The notes beneath the pieces were generated by a model, which was not told the DNA's origin, ran no database searches, and saw only the letters and a list, made by a program, of their open reading frames with translations. This document shows, one piece after another, positions 18,287 to 31,242 of a stretch of 64,000 bases of DNA. Location: assembly GCA_004379165.1 (NCBI GenBank), contig NKXK01000029.1, positions 1 to 64,000 on the forward strand, in the 5' to 3' direction. The stretch comes from Rhodocyclaceae bacterium (GTDB lineage: Bacteria; Pseudomonadota; Gammaproteobacteria; Burkholderiales; Rhodocyclaceae). Positions within the stretch are counted from its first letter, which is position 1. Each line of letters starts with the position of its first letter. The position numbers and the translations under genes are program-made.

Positions 18287-18337
18287 TCATAATTACCGTC
18301 AGGTATTGATTTTATTGGATTTTCTATAAGGCCGCAC

Positions 18338-19321
18338 ATGCAAGCAAGTACCCTCGCCGCAGTATCCACGCCTAATTCGACACCCGCCCGGCATCGCTGG
18401 TCGCTCGACGAGGTGTTGGCGCTGTACGACCTCCCCCTGATGGATCTGATCTGGCGTGCTCAGGCGGTCCACCGCGAGAATTTCGACCCCAACGCTATTC
18501 AACGCTCGACGCTGCTGTCAGTCAAGACTGGCGGTTGTTCCGAGGATTGCGGTTACTGTTCGCAATCGGCGCGTTACCAGACCGATACCGAGCGCGAGCG
18601 GCTGATGCCGATCGACGAGGTGGTTGCTGCTGCCCGTGCCGCCAAGAACAAGGGCGCTTCCCGCTTTTGCATGGGTGCCGCCTGGAAGGGGCCGAAGGAC
18701 AATGACCTCGACAAGGTGCTGGAGATGGTGCGCGAGGTCAAGGCGCTGGGGATGCAGACCTGCGTGACGCTGGGCATGCTCAAGGAAGGGCAGGCGGAAA
18801 AACTGCGTGACGCCGGCCTCGATTATTACAACCATAATCTCGATACCGACAAGGAGTTCTACGGCCAGGTCATCAGGACCCATACCCACGACGACCGTCT
18901 CGATACCCTTGAACAGGTCCGCGATGCCGGCATCAATGTCTGCTCCGGCGGCATCATCGGCATGGGCGAGTCGCGCAAGAACCGCGCGGCATTGATCGTA
19001 CAACTGGCCAATCTGCCGAAGGCGCCGGAATCGGTGCCGATCAATAATCTGGTACCGATCCCCGGCACGCCGATGGCAGACAACGCGCGTCTCGATCCCT
19101 TCGAATTCGTCCGTACCATCGCGGCCGCACGCATCACCATGCCGGGCTCCTGGGTACGCCTGTCGGCAGGTCGCCAGCAGATGAGTGACGAGCTGCAGGC
19201 CCTGTGCTTCCTTGCCGGTGCCAATTCGATGTTCTACGGTGATCGTCTGCTGACGACCGACAACCCGGATGTCGATCGTGACGATGCCCTGTTCGCACGT
19301 CTGGGTGTGAAAGCCGTTTGA
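18338..19321 (+). CDS. bioB: Biotin synthase
   Basis: This 327-residue radical-SAM enzyme inserts sulfur into dethiobiotin in the last step of biotin synthesis. The [4Fe-4S] motif is [14 protein letters not shown] (Cys pattern CxxxCxxC, about residues 67-74). The second cluster region includes GAAWKGPKD and [34 protein letters not shown], and the family end [33 protein letters not shown] is intact. Its stop overlaps the bioC start by 3 bases. A strong promoter lies just upstream. Confidence 0.98.
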   Translation: MQASTLAAVSTPNSTPARHRWSLDEVLALYDLPLMDLIWRAQAVHRENFDPNAIQRSTLLSVKTGGCSEDCGYCSQSARYQTDTERERLMPIDEVVAAARAAKNKGASRFCMGAAWKGPKDNDLDKVLEMVREVKALGMQTCVTLGMLKEGQAEKLRDAGLDYYNHNLDTDKEFYGQVIRTHTHDDRLDTLEQVRDAGINVCSGGIIGMGESRKNRAALIVQLANLPKAPESVPINNLVPIPGTPMADNARLDPFEFVRTIAAARITMPGSWVRLSAGRQQMSDELQALCFLAGANSMFYGDRLLTTDNPDVDRDDALFARLGVKAV

Positions 19322-20193
19322 GCGCCGGCTTTGTCGACCGTGCGCAGGTTGCACGCAGCTTCGGCCGCGCAGCGACCGCCTACGGTGATGCGGATTTCCT
19401 CGTCCGCGAGATCGACCGGCGCATGCTGGAGCGGCTTGACTACGTCAAGCTGACCCCGCAGCGCATTCTGGATCTCGGCTGTAGCCGGGGCGGCAGTTTC
19501 CCAGGGTTGGGGGCACATTTTCCCGATGCCCAGCTGATCGGCCTCGACTTGGTGCCCGCCATGCTGGCTGCCGGCCGGGCGCGGCGACCGGGCTGGCAAC
19601 GCCTGCTGGGCTTGGGCAAGGGCGAACCGCTGCACGTGGCGGCAGATGCTGCCAAAATTCCCCTGAAATCACGGTCGACCGCAATCGTCTGGTCGAACTT
19701 GTTGCTGCATTGGCTGGATGACCCTTTGCCGGTACTGGCAGAGGCGCATCGCGTCCTCGAAGTTGCTGGCCTGTTGATGTTCTCAACATTTGGGCCGGAT
19801 ACTCTCAAGGAACTGCGCGCAGCCTTTGCCGACGGCTACGCCCACACCCAGCGCTTCATCGACATGCATGACCTTGGCGACATGCTGGTTGGCTGCGGTT
19901 TTGCCGATCCGGTGATGGACATGGAGGTCATCCGGCTGACCTATGATGATCTCGATGCGATGTTTCGGGAGTTGCGTGCCGCCGGTTCATCCTGTGCAAT
20001 GAAGGCGCGTCGGCATGGGTTGACGGGCCGCCGCGGGTGGGCTGCCGCCTGTGCTGCCTACGAGCAGTTGCGTACTGAGGGCAGGTTGCCGGCGAGTTTC
20101 GAGGTAGTTTATGGTCATGCCTGGAAGGCTGAGCCAAAGCAGACGGAAGATGGCCGCGCCATCGTCCGCTTCGAACCTTCACGCAAGCGCTGA
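19318..20193 (+). CDS. bioC: Malonyl-ACP O-methyltransferase BioC
   Basis: The 291-residue SAM-dependent methyltransferase masks malonyl-ACP to start pimelate synthesis. It opens with the BioC-like [38 protein letters not shown]. Next come the SAM motif [12 protein letters not shown] (about residues 48-59), [23 protein letters not shown] (about 124-146) and [20 protein letters not shown]. It uses a TTG start whose last two bases are part of the bioB TGA. Co-transcription with bioB supports the assignment; other biotin genes are not in the window. Confidence 0.9.
   Translation: MSAGFVDRAQVARSFGRAATAYGDADFLVREIDRRMLERLDYVKLTPQRILDLGCSRGGSFPGLGAHFPDAQLIGLDLVPAMLAAGRARRPGWQRLLGLGKGEPLHVAADAAKIPLKSRSTAIVWSNLLLHWLDDPLPVLAEAHRVLEVAGLLMFSTFGPDTLKELRAAFADGYAHTQRFIDMHDLGDMLVGCGFADPVMDMEVIRLTYDDLDAMFRELRAAGSSCAMKARRHGLTGRRGWAAACAAYEQLRTEGRLPASFEVVYGHAWKAEPKQTEDGRAIVRFEPSRKR
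19651..19683 (+). repeat. Possible degenerate dispersed repeat in bioC
   Basis: Plus-strand GCCAAAATTCCCCTGAAATC then GGTCGACCGCAAT: contains GCCAAAATT and GGTCGACCGCA of the element but with a different middle. Read as SRSTAI in the gene frame. Possible chance match. Confidence 0.35.
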
Positions 20194-20206
20194 AAAGCGC
20201 CAACCA

Positions 20207-20869
20207 TCAGTCAGGTTTTTTCTTGTGGAAGCGCAAGGGCTGCACCTTGCTTGATGGCATCGGCGGTGTCGCCTTGCGTTTGCGCTCACGGATGCGCCAG
20301 TAGAGCAGGATGACAACGAGAATGGCGTAAGTAAGAGCCACTGGCAATTCCCCGACTTTGCTTTGCCAGAGTACATGGCCGCTGGCAAGAATGGCAATCA
20401 GGTAGATGCTGCGATGCAGTTCCTGCCATTTCCGGCCACCGAGCCAACGCACGGCTGCATGGCTGGAGGTCGCGGCAAGCAGGGCCATGATCGCTAAGGC
20501 GGCAAACCCGACGACAACGAAGGGACGTTTGACGACCGCCTGACTGATGGCCACCGGGTCAAAGCCATTTTCGAGGCCGATGAAACAGGCGAAATGCAGG
20601 CTGGCATAGAAGAAGGTAAGCAAGCCGAGCATCCGCCGCAATCGAATCAGCCAGTGTTGGCCAGTGATGCCGCGCAGGGGTGAGATGCTGAGCGTCAGCA
20701 GCAGCAGATTGAACGTCCAACTACCTGAAGTCTGTTGCAGCCACTCGATGGTATCGGTTGTCTGGTCGTGCTGCGCCAGCCAAAGCATACGCAAGGCAGG
20801 CAGCAGGCACAGGGCGAATAACACGGTCTTGATCACGCCGATGCGTGAAGAATTATCTAATTCAGTCAT
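20207..20869 (-). CDS. msrQ: Heme-binding membrane subunit MsrQ (YedZ family)
   Basis: This 220-residue polytopic protein belongs to the ferric-reductase-like transmembrane family. It has about six hydrophobic segments with heme-ligand His in FFYASLHFACFIGL and ELHRSIYLIAILASGHVLW. In the MsrPQ system it passes electrons from the quinone pool to periplasmic methionine-sulfoxide reductase MsrP. No msrP is next to it here; it follows an HDOD gene by 9 bases. The basic C-terminus (RKRKATPPMP) is cytoplasmic. Confidence 0.85.
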   Translation of the reverse strand: MTELDNSSRIGVIKTVLFALCLLPALRMLWLAQHDQTTDTIEWLQQTSGSWTFNLLLLTLSISPLRGITGQHWLIRLRRMLGLLTFFYASLHFACFIGLENGFDPVAISQAVVKRPFVVVGFAALAIMALLAATSSHAAVRWLGGRKWQELHRSIYLIAILASGHVLWQSKVGELPVALTYAILVVILLYWRIRERKRKATPPMPSSKVQPLRFHKKKPD

Positions 20870-20878
20870 GCAAACGCG

Positions 20879-21721
20879 TCATCCCGCGAGCGCGTGTTGA
20901 AGTTGTGCGACGTCGTCTGCAGCTTCGGCGAGCAGGTCGGCGTAACGCTCCCGGTCATGCTGCTGCCGCGGAGTGTCTGGTGCCAGCGGTGTTCCGGGGA
21001 TCTCGGTCTCGTCACGGCTGGCAAGCAGATTGGCGAAATAGATCATGTCCTTGACGGTAAATGGATTTTCCACGTTGCTGGGTTGATCATGGTCGCGGAC
21101 AGCATCGATTATTGTTTCCGGCATCCCGAGTGCATGCAGGAGATTCTCGCCGGTGCTTTCGTGCCAGCCGATCAAGAGCGCCTGAAGCGCATCCGGGTCA
21201 ATCTGATAAAACGGGTAATCAGCCGCGCGATACAGCAGGTAAAAGATACCGATGTCGTGCACCAGCCCGGCAAGCAGTGCCTCGTCCGGATTCAACCGCC
21301 CAAGGCGTCGGGCGAGGACGCGGGCAATAGCGGCAACCTGGATCGAATGCTGCCAGACCTGTTTGGCGAGCGGCTCATAGGCGCGGAGATTGCGCGATTT
21401 CAACATCTGATCGAGCGCAACGGCCAGTGAGGTCGTGCGCACAACATCTAGACCCAGGCGACTGACCGCCGTTGCTACATCGGTGACTTCGCGCCCGTAG
21501 GGGTTGTAAGCGATCGAATTCGCCATGCGCAGCAGCTTGCTGCAGATCAGTGGTTCGACGCTGATGACCTTCGCCACCTGGGCGAGCTCGGCAAACGGAT
21601 CCTTGAGCGTATTCCGTACGAGTATGGCCGCGTCGAGGCAGGTCGGAAAATTGACATCGCCCGCTAGGTCGCGGGCGATGTCGTCAAGGATAGGGAAGTG
21701 CAGGTTGGCCGTGTCGGCCAT
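20879..21721 (-). CDS. HDOD-domain signalling protein
   Basis: The 280-residue protein is a single HDOD domain (about residues 15-215), a relative of HD phosphohydrolases. LVHDIGIFYLL keeps part of the HD motif. Characteristic blocks are LAQVAKVISVEPLICSKLLRMANSIAYNP and VWQHSIQVAAIARVLARRLG. HDOD proteins act in stress or motility signalling without a known enzyme activity. The ATG at 21721 follows the CBS gene's stop by 1 base, so the two are translated together. Confidence 0.88.
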   Translation of the reverse strand: MADTANLHFPILDDIARDLAGDVNFPTCLDAAILVRNTLKDPFAELAQVAKVISVEPLICSKLLRMANSIAYNPYGREVTDVATAVSRLGLDVVRTTSLAVALDQMLKSRNLRAYEPLAKQVWQHSIQVAAIARVLARRLGRLNPDEALLAGLVHDIGIFYLLYRAADYPFYQIDPDALQALLIGWHESTGENLLHALGMPETIIDAVRDHDQPSNVENPFTVKDMIYFANLLASRDETEIPGTPLAPDTPRQQHDRERYADLLAEAADDVAQLQHALAG

Positions 21722-21722
21722 G

Positions 21723-22154
21723 TCAGCTCGAGATGTAGCGTTCCAGCTGATCGATGAGGAATTGCTGGCTACTGATGGTCTCCTTGACCAGGTCACCGAT
21801 CGAAACCATGCCGACGACGCTGCCATCGTCTTCAAGTACTGGCAGGTGGCGGAAGTGTTTCTCGGTCATTAGCGCCATACATTCGTCGAGCGTCGCCCGT
21901 GGAGTCACGTAGGCGACCTTGTCGCTCATGATTTCGCGAACCGTTGTCTCCTTGGAGGATTTGCCGTGCAGGATAATCTTTCGCGCATAGTCGCGTTCGG
22001 AAAAGATGCCAACCAGTTGCTCGCCATCGAGCACCAGCAGGGCGCCAACGTCGTTATGGGCCATGATGGTGAGTGCATGGAGTACGGTATCGCCCGGTGC
22101 GACCACGGCCAGCGGGCGGGTCTTGGCATCGAGCATTTGCTTGAGCGTTTTCAT
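21723..22154 (-). CDS. CBS-domain pair protein
   Basis: The 143-residue cytoplasmic protein consists of two CBS motifs (about residues 12-60 and 75-130), including GALLVLDGEQLVGIFSERDYARKI and HLPVLEDDGSVVGMVSIGDLVKETI. CBS pairs bind adenosine nucleotides and act as energy sensors. It heads the CBS-HDOD-msrQ operon. No catalytic domain is attached. Confidence 0.92.
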   Translation of the reverse strand: MKTLKQMLDAKTRPLAVVAPGDTVLHALTIMAHNDVGALLVLDGEQLVGIFSERDYARKIILHGKSSKETTVREIMSDKVAYVTPRATLDECMALMTEKHFRHLPVLEDDGSVVGMVSIGDLVKETISSQQFLIDQLERYISS

Positions 22155-22228
22155 GAGTGTCTCCTCGGTAGAGATGAGGGCTGTTGTGCGATAAGTCTAT
22201 CGGTCGGGCATGGGCTTGCCAAGCCGGA

Positions 22229-22257
22229 AAAAGAAAAAGGCAGCCGAGGCTGCCTTT
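22229..22257 (-). terminator. Rho-independent terminator of the cytochrome c gene
   Basis: A hairpin (AAAGGCAGC / GCTGCCTTT, loop CGAG) begins 19 bases after the cytochrome stop. On the minus strand it is followed by T-rich sequence (A-rich 22229-22238 on the plus strand). Confidence 0.85.
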
Positions 22258-22275
22258 GATCTATATGTATGCCAA

Positions 22276-22911
22276 TCAACGCAGGCCGGCTGCGTATTCG
22301 GAAACTGCCTTCATTTCCGGATCGGAGAGCTTGGCAGCGATCATGCGCATCATCTTTTCCGGATCATTGGCGCGTTCTTCGGCACGGAAGGCCTTCAACT
22401 GGGCTTCGGTGTATTCCGGGAACTGACCGGCAAGACGCGGATACTGGGCGGGCAGGCCGGCACCGGCCGGGCCGTGGCAACCGGCACAGGCCGGGATGCC
22501 CTTCTTGAAGTCACCCTGGCGCCAGAGCTTCTGACCGAGGGCGATCTGCTTTTCATCCTTGGCGACTGCCGGCTTCAGCTTCTGGCTGGCAAACCAAGCG
22601 GCAACATTGCGCATGTCGTCGTCGGACAGTGCGGCAACCATGCCGGCCATGATCGCGTTGTTACGCGCCGCCGGCTTGCCGTCAGCAGCCTTGAAATTGC
22701 TCAGCTGCTTGTAGATGTACTCTTCAACCTGGCCGGCCAGGTGCGGGTTGGCAGCTGCCATGCTGTTGCCATCGGCGCCATGGCAGGCGACACAGACGGT
22801 CTCGGCGATAGCCTTGCCCTTGGCAGGATCAGCCTTGGCCTTGGCAGGCTCGGAGGCGTTGGTGACGAAACTGGTGGCAAGAAGGATTGCCATTGCCGCG
22901 GTACGAATCAT
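22276..22911 (-). CDS. Diheme c-type cytochrome (cytochrome c4 family)
   Basis: The 211-residue periplasmic electron carrier has a signal peptide (about residues 1-19, [19 protein letters not shown]). Two heme sites follow, CVACH (about 36-40) and CAGCH (about 141-145), each in a class I cytochrome domain with distal Met ([11 protein letters not shown] and [12 protein letters not shown]). The two-domain length matches cytochrome c4, an electron donor to terminal oxidases. It has its own terminator and is divergent from engB. Confidence 0.92.
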   Translation of the reverse strand: MIRTAAMAILLATSFVTNASEPAKAKADPAKGKAIAETVCVACHGADGNSMAAANPHLAGQVEEYIYKQLSNFKAADGKPAARNNAIMAGMVAALSDDDMRNVAAWFASQKLKPAVAKDEKQIALGQKLWRQGDFKKGIPACAGCHGPAGAGLPAQYPRLAGQFPEYTEAQLKAFRAEERANDPEKMMRMIAAKLSDPEMKAVSEYAAGLR

Positions 22912-23020
22912 TTTCGAACTCCTAATGCGCGTTTTGTGGGCGCTTTGGCCGGAACGGAAGTTACAAACCTGTTATTCTATATCAGTTCCCCTTTGCCTTG
23001 ACGGGTCTTCCGAGTTTTTT

Positions 23021-23689
23021 ATGCCCTTGTTCCAGAAGGCGGTCTTTTTGACGACCGTCGCCCATCTCCGTGACCTGCCTGCTGATTCTGTTCGCGAGGT
23101 CGCTTTCGCCGGCCGCTCAAACGCCGGAAAGTCCTCTGCCATCAACACACTGGCCGGTCGGGTTCGCCTTGCCTATGTCAGTAAAACCCCGGGCCGAACG
23201 CAGCACCTGAACTATTTCACCCTCGCCGAAGGCAAGTATTTTGTCGATCTCCCTGGCTACGGTTATGCCAAGGCGCCAGAGGAGATCCGCTCGCAGTGGG
23301 AGGGCCTGATCGGGCCGTACCTCAGCAAGCGCAACCAGCTGGTCGGTCTGGTGGTGATCATGGACGTTCGTCGCCCCTTCACCGATCTGGATATCAAGCT
23401 GATCGACTGGTTTAGGCCGACCGGTCGGCCCATCCATATTCTGCTGTCCAAGGCGGACAAGCTCAGCCGGCAGGAGCAGACCAAGACCCTGCGATCGGTC
23501 AAGGCGGAAATTGCGACCTGGGGGGATGCGGATCTATATTCAGTTCAGCTGTTTTCAAGCCTGAAGAAAACCGGCGTCGAGGATGCAGAGACCGTACTCG
23601 CCTCGTGGCTGGATATCGAGATCAAGACCAAAGAAAACAAAGGGCCCCCGGATAAGGGGGGTCCGGGGGCCAAAAATGCCTCGATCTAG
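23021..23689 (+). CDS. engB: Ribosome biogenesis GTPase EngB (YsxC/YihA)
   Basis: This 222-residue GTPase is needed for 50S subunit assembly. GTP motifs are GRSNAGKSS (G1, about residues 29-37), KTPGRTQ (G2), [11 protein letters not shown] (G3) and SKADKLSR (G4). Starts further upstream are rejected because they would extend into the divergent cytochrome promoter, and the family begins near [12 protein letters not shown]. The last about 25 codons ([19 protein letters not shown]) contain a GC-rich hairpin. Confidence 0.95.
   Translation: MPLFQKAVFLTTVAHLRDLPADSVREVAFAGRSNAGKSSAINTLAGRVRLAYVSKTPGRTQHLNYFTLAEGKYFVDLPGYGYAKAPEEIRSQWEGLIGPYLSKRNQLVGLVVIMDVRRPFTDLDIKLIDWFRPTGRPIHILLSKADKLSRQEQTKTLRSVKAEIATWGDADLYSVQLFSSLKKTGVEDAETVLASWLDIEIKTKENKGPPDKGGPGAKNASI
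23643..23671 (+). other. Perfect 10-bp hairpin inside the 3' end of engB
   Basis: GGCCCCCGGA (23643-23652) and TCCGGGGGCC (23662-23671) form a perfect stem with a 9-base loop, within the codons for residues about 208-217. It may be a terminator-like or mRNA-stabilising structure placed within the coding region, but no T-run follows. Confidence 0.6.
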
Positions 23690-24817
<1,128 letters not shown>

Positions 24818-24838
24818 TCGCCCTTTGGTCGTACAACG

Positions 24839-24862
24839 AAAAGGCGGTTCTGACCGCCTTTT
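24839..24862. terminator. Bidirectional terminator between hemB and slmA
   Basis: AAAAGGCGGT / ACCGCCTTTT with a 4-base loop separates two convergent genes. It has A and T runs on both sides, so it can work for hemB (plus) and slmA (minus). Confidence 0.85.
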
Positions 24863-24892
24863 CCATTGGTGCGGGGTGTTATTGGCTGGGGA

Positions 24893-25501
24893 TCAGCCCC
24901 CTGGTGTGCCCGATTGCGATAGGCAGGCGAAGTAGAGCATGGGCCATTGCTGGGGCCATTGCGTCAGCGGTTCGCGGGTAAAGCCGCTGCGGGCGTACTG
25001 CTCCCAGCGCCCGACCACATAGCAGCGCAGGAGATTGGCGAGGGCGCCGAAATCAGCGTCGGGTTTGAGGTTTTCCTGGGTCGCCGCAATGCGCAATGCC
25101 TGTTTCAGCGCCGCTTCGATCCGGTCGAGCAGTGTGCTGATCCGGGCTTGCAGGCGCTCATTTTCATTGACCAGCGCATCGCCGATCAGGACGCGCGTCA
25201 TGCCGCGGTTTTTCTGGGCAAAGCGAAGCAGTAGGGCGATGATCGCTTCGACCTGGCGTAGTCCTTGGCTTTCAGCACTCGTGATCTGATTGACGACGCT
25301 GAACAGACTTTGCTCGATGAATTCGATCAGTGCGTCGTACATCTGCGCCTTGCTGGCGAAGTGTCGGTAGAGCGCGGCTTCCGAACAGGCCAGTTGGGCG
25401 GCCAGTGCTGCCGTGGTGATTTTCTCGCCCTTCGGCGCTTCCAGCATGCCGGCCAGGGTTTGCAGAATCTGCAGGCGGCGTTCGCCCGGTTTGTTTGCCA
25501 T
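24893..25501 (-). CDS. slmA: Nucleoid occlusion factor SlmA (TetR family)
   Basis: This 202-residue TetR-type DNA-binding protein blocks FtsZ assembly over the nucleoid. The helix-turn-helix is ITTAALAAQLACSEAALYRHFASKAQMYDALIEFIE (about residues 28-63), the SlmA form of the TetR domain. The ligand-free C-terminal domain (LRQVEAIIALLLRFAQKNRGMTRVLIGDALVNENERLQARI) matches the FtsZ-contact region. It precedes the pyrimidine nucleotidase-argB side of the strand and is convergent with hemB. Confidence 0.93.
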   Translation of the reverse strand: MANKPGERRLQILQTLAGMLEAPKGEKITTAALAAQLACSEAALYRHFASKAQMYDALIEFIEQSLFSVVNQITSAESQGLRQVEAIIALLLRFAQKNRGMTRVLIGDALVNENERLQARISTLLDRIEAALKQALRIAATQENLKPDADFGALANLLRCYVVGRWEQYARSGFTREPLTQWPQQWPMLYFACLSQSGTPGG

Positions 25502-25521
25502 GAGTCTCCCACTTTGTTTTT

Positions 25522-25553
25522 TGATTTTGGCAGAAAATTATAGTCGACCGTAG
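25522..25553 (+). repeat. Dispersed repeat, degenerate copy at the slmA upstream region
   Basis: The plus strand reads GATTTTGGCAGAAAATTATAGTCGACCGTAG in consecutive parts: TTTTGGC, AAAATT and GTCGACCGTAG match the element in spacing, while the CCGC block between is replaced. It covers the 3' end of the pyrimidine nucleotidase gene and the slmA promoter region. Confidence 0.45.
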
Positions 25554-26176
25554 CGCCCCGGGAGTTGAAGCACGGAATTGACATGGACATCGACGAACGG
25601 CGAGCGCCGTTGGCCGGGGGTGACCCAGACGGTCTTCATGCCCAGCTTTTTCGCCGTGACCAGATTGGGCAGGCTGTCCTCGACCATAATGCAGTCGCGG
25701 GCGGACAGGCCTTCGGCCCGAAGCAGCGCCCGAAAGCCTGCCGGCATCGGCTTGGGCCGAAAGCGCAGGCTCTCGACGGTGTAGATGGCATCAAAGTATC
25801 GGGCCAGCCCGGTCAGGGCGAGGACGGCTGCCGTGTAGTGCTGTGGTGCGTTCGAGAAGAGGATCTTGCGGCCGGGCAGCCGGCGCAAGGTGTGCAGCAA
25901 GGGCTTTTCGAAGACGATCATCTGCGCCAGGTCAGGAAACTGATGCGTTTCGCGCAGGAAGTGGTGAGGATCAATCGCGTGATGGCGGATCATCCCCAGC
26001 AGCGTCGCCCCGTAGCGTTCCCAGTAGCCTTGCCGGATACGATTGGCTTCCCGACTGTCGACCCAGAGATGCCGCTCGATGTATTCGCGCATCGAGCGAT
26101 TGATGTGGGGGAAGATGTGCGGCGTCGCGTTGTGCAGCGTGTTGTCGAGATCGAACAGCCAGACTGAGGCGCGCAT
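25538..26176 (-). CDS. HAD-family pyrimidine 5'-nucleotidase
   Basis: The 212-residue phosphatase has HAD motif I FDLDNTLHN (about residues 9-17), motif II LFSNAP (about 107-112) and motif III/IV KP...IMVEDSLPNLVTAKKLGMKTVWV (about 142-187). It belongs to the Sdt1/PpnN-like pyrimidine nucleotidase group that is often next to argB and slmA in betaproteobacteria. It probably dephosphorylates UMP/CMP-like substrates. slmA follows 36 bases downstream. Confidence 0.88.
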   Translation of the reverse strand: MRASVWLFDLDNTLHNATPHIFPHINRSMREYIERHLWVDSREANRIRQGYWERYGATLLGMIRHHAIDPHHFLRETHQFPDLAQMIVFEKPLLHTLRRLPGRKILFSNAPQHYTAAVLALTGLARYFDAIYTVESLRFRPKPMPAGFRALLRAEGLSARDCIMVEDSLPNLVTAKKLGMKTVWVTPGQRRSPFVDVHVNSVLQLPGRYGRL

Positions 26177-26263
26177 CAGCGGGTCTCCGTCCAGGCTGTT
26201 CGATGGACCATGGGCGAAATTGCGGCGATTTTCGGGTTCACCGCAGATGCCTTGATTGTTTGC

Positions 26264-27674
<1,411 letters not shown>

Positions 27675-27678
<4 letters not shown>

Positions 27679-28097
27679 GTGAACGGGAATTCAGCGCAGT
27701 CTTCGCGCGGCATGTCGATGATGACCCATAGTGGGGCGGTGGGGGCCTGACGCGCTTCGCAGGCCGCCGCCAGCACTTCCAGCAGTGTTTCGAGATCGTC
27801 GGCATCCGGCCAGAGCGCGAGTCCTTCCAGCACCAGCAATAATCCCTGATCTGCATGCCAGTCGGGGTCAGCAAGGCAGTCAAAAAGTGCATCGAAATTG
27901 GCCGCGTACCAGTCTGGCAGATCCAAGGCATTGCCCAGTTGCTGCAGTCCTTGCCGCGTCGTCCGGATCTGGCGGATATCCAGCGTGACGACGTCGATCG
28001 CCTCGGCGCTCGCTGCTGCAATCACCGTGGCCTTCTGCGCCGGCGGCAGATGATAGAGGCCGGCACGAACGTGTGCGGTGAAGATGCGTGTAGTCAT
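27675..28097 (-). CDS. Barstar-family RNase inhibitor
   Basis: The 140-residue cytoplasmic protein has the barstar signature LPDWYAANFDALFDCLAD (about residues 60-77; compare the Y-x2-N-x-D-A-L-x-D-C-L core). The acidic patch that plugs the RNase active site is present, and it is longer than Bacillus barstar (about 90) by an N-terminal segment. It starts within the stop of the secreted RNase gene (ATGA overlap), which makes the pair a classic toxin-inhibitor arrangement. Confidence 0.9.
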
Positions 28098-28474
28098 GGC
28101 GTCTCCCGAATGCGGCGGAAGCTCTCGTAGTGATCGTCGGTGTAGTAATACTCACCCTCGGCACCAGCGACGATTCGACGCGGTCCGCGGTCCTTTCGCC
28201 AGGGCGTCTTGACGGTGTATTCACGGTAGTGGCCGCGGGGACGTTTCGGCAGCAATTTCTCGAAATTCCCGAAAACGATGCCGTCGCGGGCATAGGGAAA
28301 GGGACCGCCGGCCTTGATTAAGGTCAGCGTCTGATGCGCCTCGCGCGGCAGATCCTGCAGCAGAACTGTACCCACTGCAGGCGCGGAACCGCGCTCAAAG
28401 GCATGCGCAGTGCCGCCGGCGAGGCTGACAAAGGTCAGCCACAGGGCCAGCAGCATGCGTAGCCAGGTTTTCAC
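28094..28474 (-). CDS. Secreted guanyl-specific RNase (barnase/RNase Sa family)
   Basis: From a GTG at 28474, four bases after the aspS stop, the product is 126 residues with a signal peptide (MKTWLRMLLALWLTFVSLAGGTAHA). The core resembles RNase Sa: LPREAHQTLTLIKAGGPFPYARDGIVFGNFEKLLP, then the catalytic Glu in YREYTV (about residue 85), Arg in GPRRIV (about 99-100) and His in DDHYESF (about 115). All three catalytic residues are present, so it should be active outside the cytoplasm. Upstream starts within aspS are rejected because they lack a signal peptide at the N-terminus. Confidence 0.9.
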   Translation of the reverse strand: MKTWLRMLLALWLTFVSLAGGTAHAFERGSAPAVGTVLLQDLPREAHQTLTLIKAGGPFPYARDGIVFGNFEKLLPKRPRGHYREYTVKTPWRKDRGPRRIVAGAEGEYYYTDDHYESFRRIRETP

Positions 28475-28478
28475 AGGG

Positions 28479-30281
<1,803 letters not shown>

Positions 30282-30302
30282 GAAAAATCCGTGGGGGTGC
30301 TT

Positions 30303-30932
30303 TTAGGTATTAGTGATGACTCGAGGGTGCGGCGGCGGTGCTACGACCCCCATCGAAATGATGTATTTGAGTGCTTCGTCGACCGACATTTCCAACTCGA
30401 CGACATCCTTGGCCGGCATCATCAAGAAAAAGCCGGAGGTCGGGTTGGGGGTCGTCGGCACATAGACACTGACATACTGACCATCAAGATGATTCTTGAT
30501 GTCTCCCCCGGGGGTGCCGGTGAGGAAAGCAATGGTCCAGCTGCCTTCGCGGGGGTATTGCACGAGCAGGGCTTTACGAAATGCGTTGCCGTTGGGGGCG
30601 AACAGCGTGTCGGAAACCTGCTTGACGGCCTTGTAAACCGAATTGACAACCGGTATCCGCGAAAGAAGTGCGTTCCACCAACGGACCAGTTTTTCGCCGA
30701 TAAAATTTGTTGCCAGCAGGCCGGTGAGCAGGATCATGCCCAGCGTCAGCAAAGCGCCGACGCCGGGAATCGAGAACCCGAAAAGATTTTTCGGGTGCAT
30801 GACCTCCGGCAACAGGTGCAGTGACTGATCTAGCGTGTTGACGATGACCGACAGCACCCAGGCGGTGATGACCAAGGGAACCCAAATCAGGAGCCCCGTA
30901 ATGAAGTAGCGCTTGATCAGTTGGCTACGCAC
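30303..30932 (-). CDS. DUF502 family membrane protein
   Basis: The 209-residue inner-membrane protein has two hydrophobic segments (about residues 12-35 and 55-80). Family blocks are MRSQLIKRYFITGLLIWVPLVITAWVL, NPTSGFFLMMPAKDVVELEMSVDEALKYIISMGVV and the conserved IPVVNSVYKAVKQV. The family has no established biochemical role; it commonly sits between the FmdB zinc-ribbon gene and aspS, as here. It overlaps the zinc-ribbon gene by 16 bases. Confidence 0.9.
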   Translation of the reverse strand: MRSQLIKRYFITGLLIWVPLVITAWVLSVIVNTLDQSLHLLPEVMHPKNLFGFSIPGVGALLTLGMILLTGLLATNFIGEKLVRWWNALLSRIPVVNSVYKAVKQVSDTLFAPNGNAFRKALLVQYPREGSWTIAFLTGTPGGDIKNHLDGQYVSVYVPTTPNPTSGFFLMMPAKDVVELEMSVDEALKYIISMGVVAPPPHPRVITNT

Positions 30933-31171
30933 GAAGAGCAGCTTCCTTCACCGGTCTGACACGGTGGCGGGGTGGCGGGTTTGCTGTTGCCACCTTTGAA
31001 GTCGGTGGCGTACCAGCCGCTCCCTTTGAGCTGAAAACCGGCAGCCGAGAGCATCTTGGCATAGGTGTCGCTACCGCAGGCCGGGCAGGTGGACAACGGC
31101 GGATCGCTCATCTTTTGCAGATGATCTTTCTGATGACCGCAGTTGTCGCAGCGATATTCGTAGATCGGCAT
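30917..31171 (-). CDS. FmdB-family zinc ribbon protein
   Basis: This 84-residue protein begins MPIYEYRCDNCGHQKDHLQKMSDPPLSTCPACG, the FmdB putative regulator fold with two Cys pairs (residues about 8/11 and 28/31). It ends with Cys-rich GSCSSCVAN. The ATG at 31171 is chosen because the family starts at MPIYEYxC. It overlaps the DUF502 gene, a conserved pair. Function is unknown; a regulatory role has been proposed only for distant relatives. Confidence 0.92.
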   Translation of the reverse strand: MPIYEYRCDNCGHQKDHLQKMSDPPLSTCPACGSDTYAKMLSAAGFQLKGSGWYATDFKGGNSKPATPPPCQTGEGSCSSCVAN

Positions 31172-31242
31172 GAGAATCCTCCAAAACCTTCGATTATAAA
31201 CGAGAGAAACCGATCCGTAGATTGCGTCAGTGGACGCAAATT

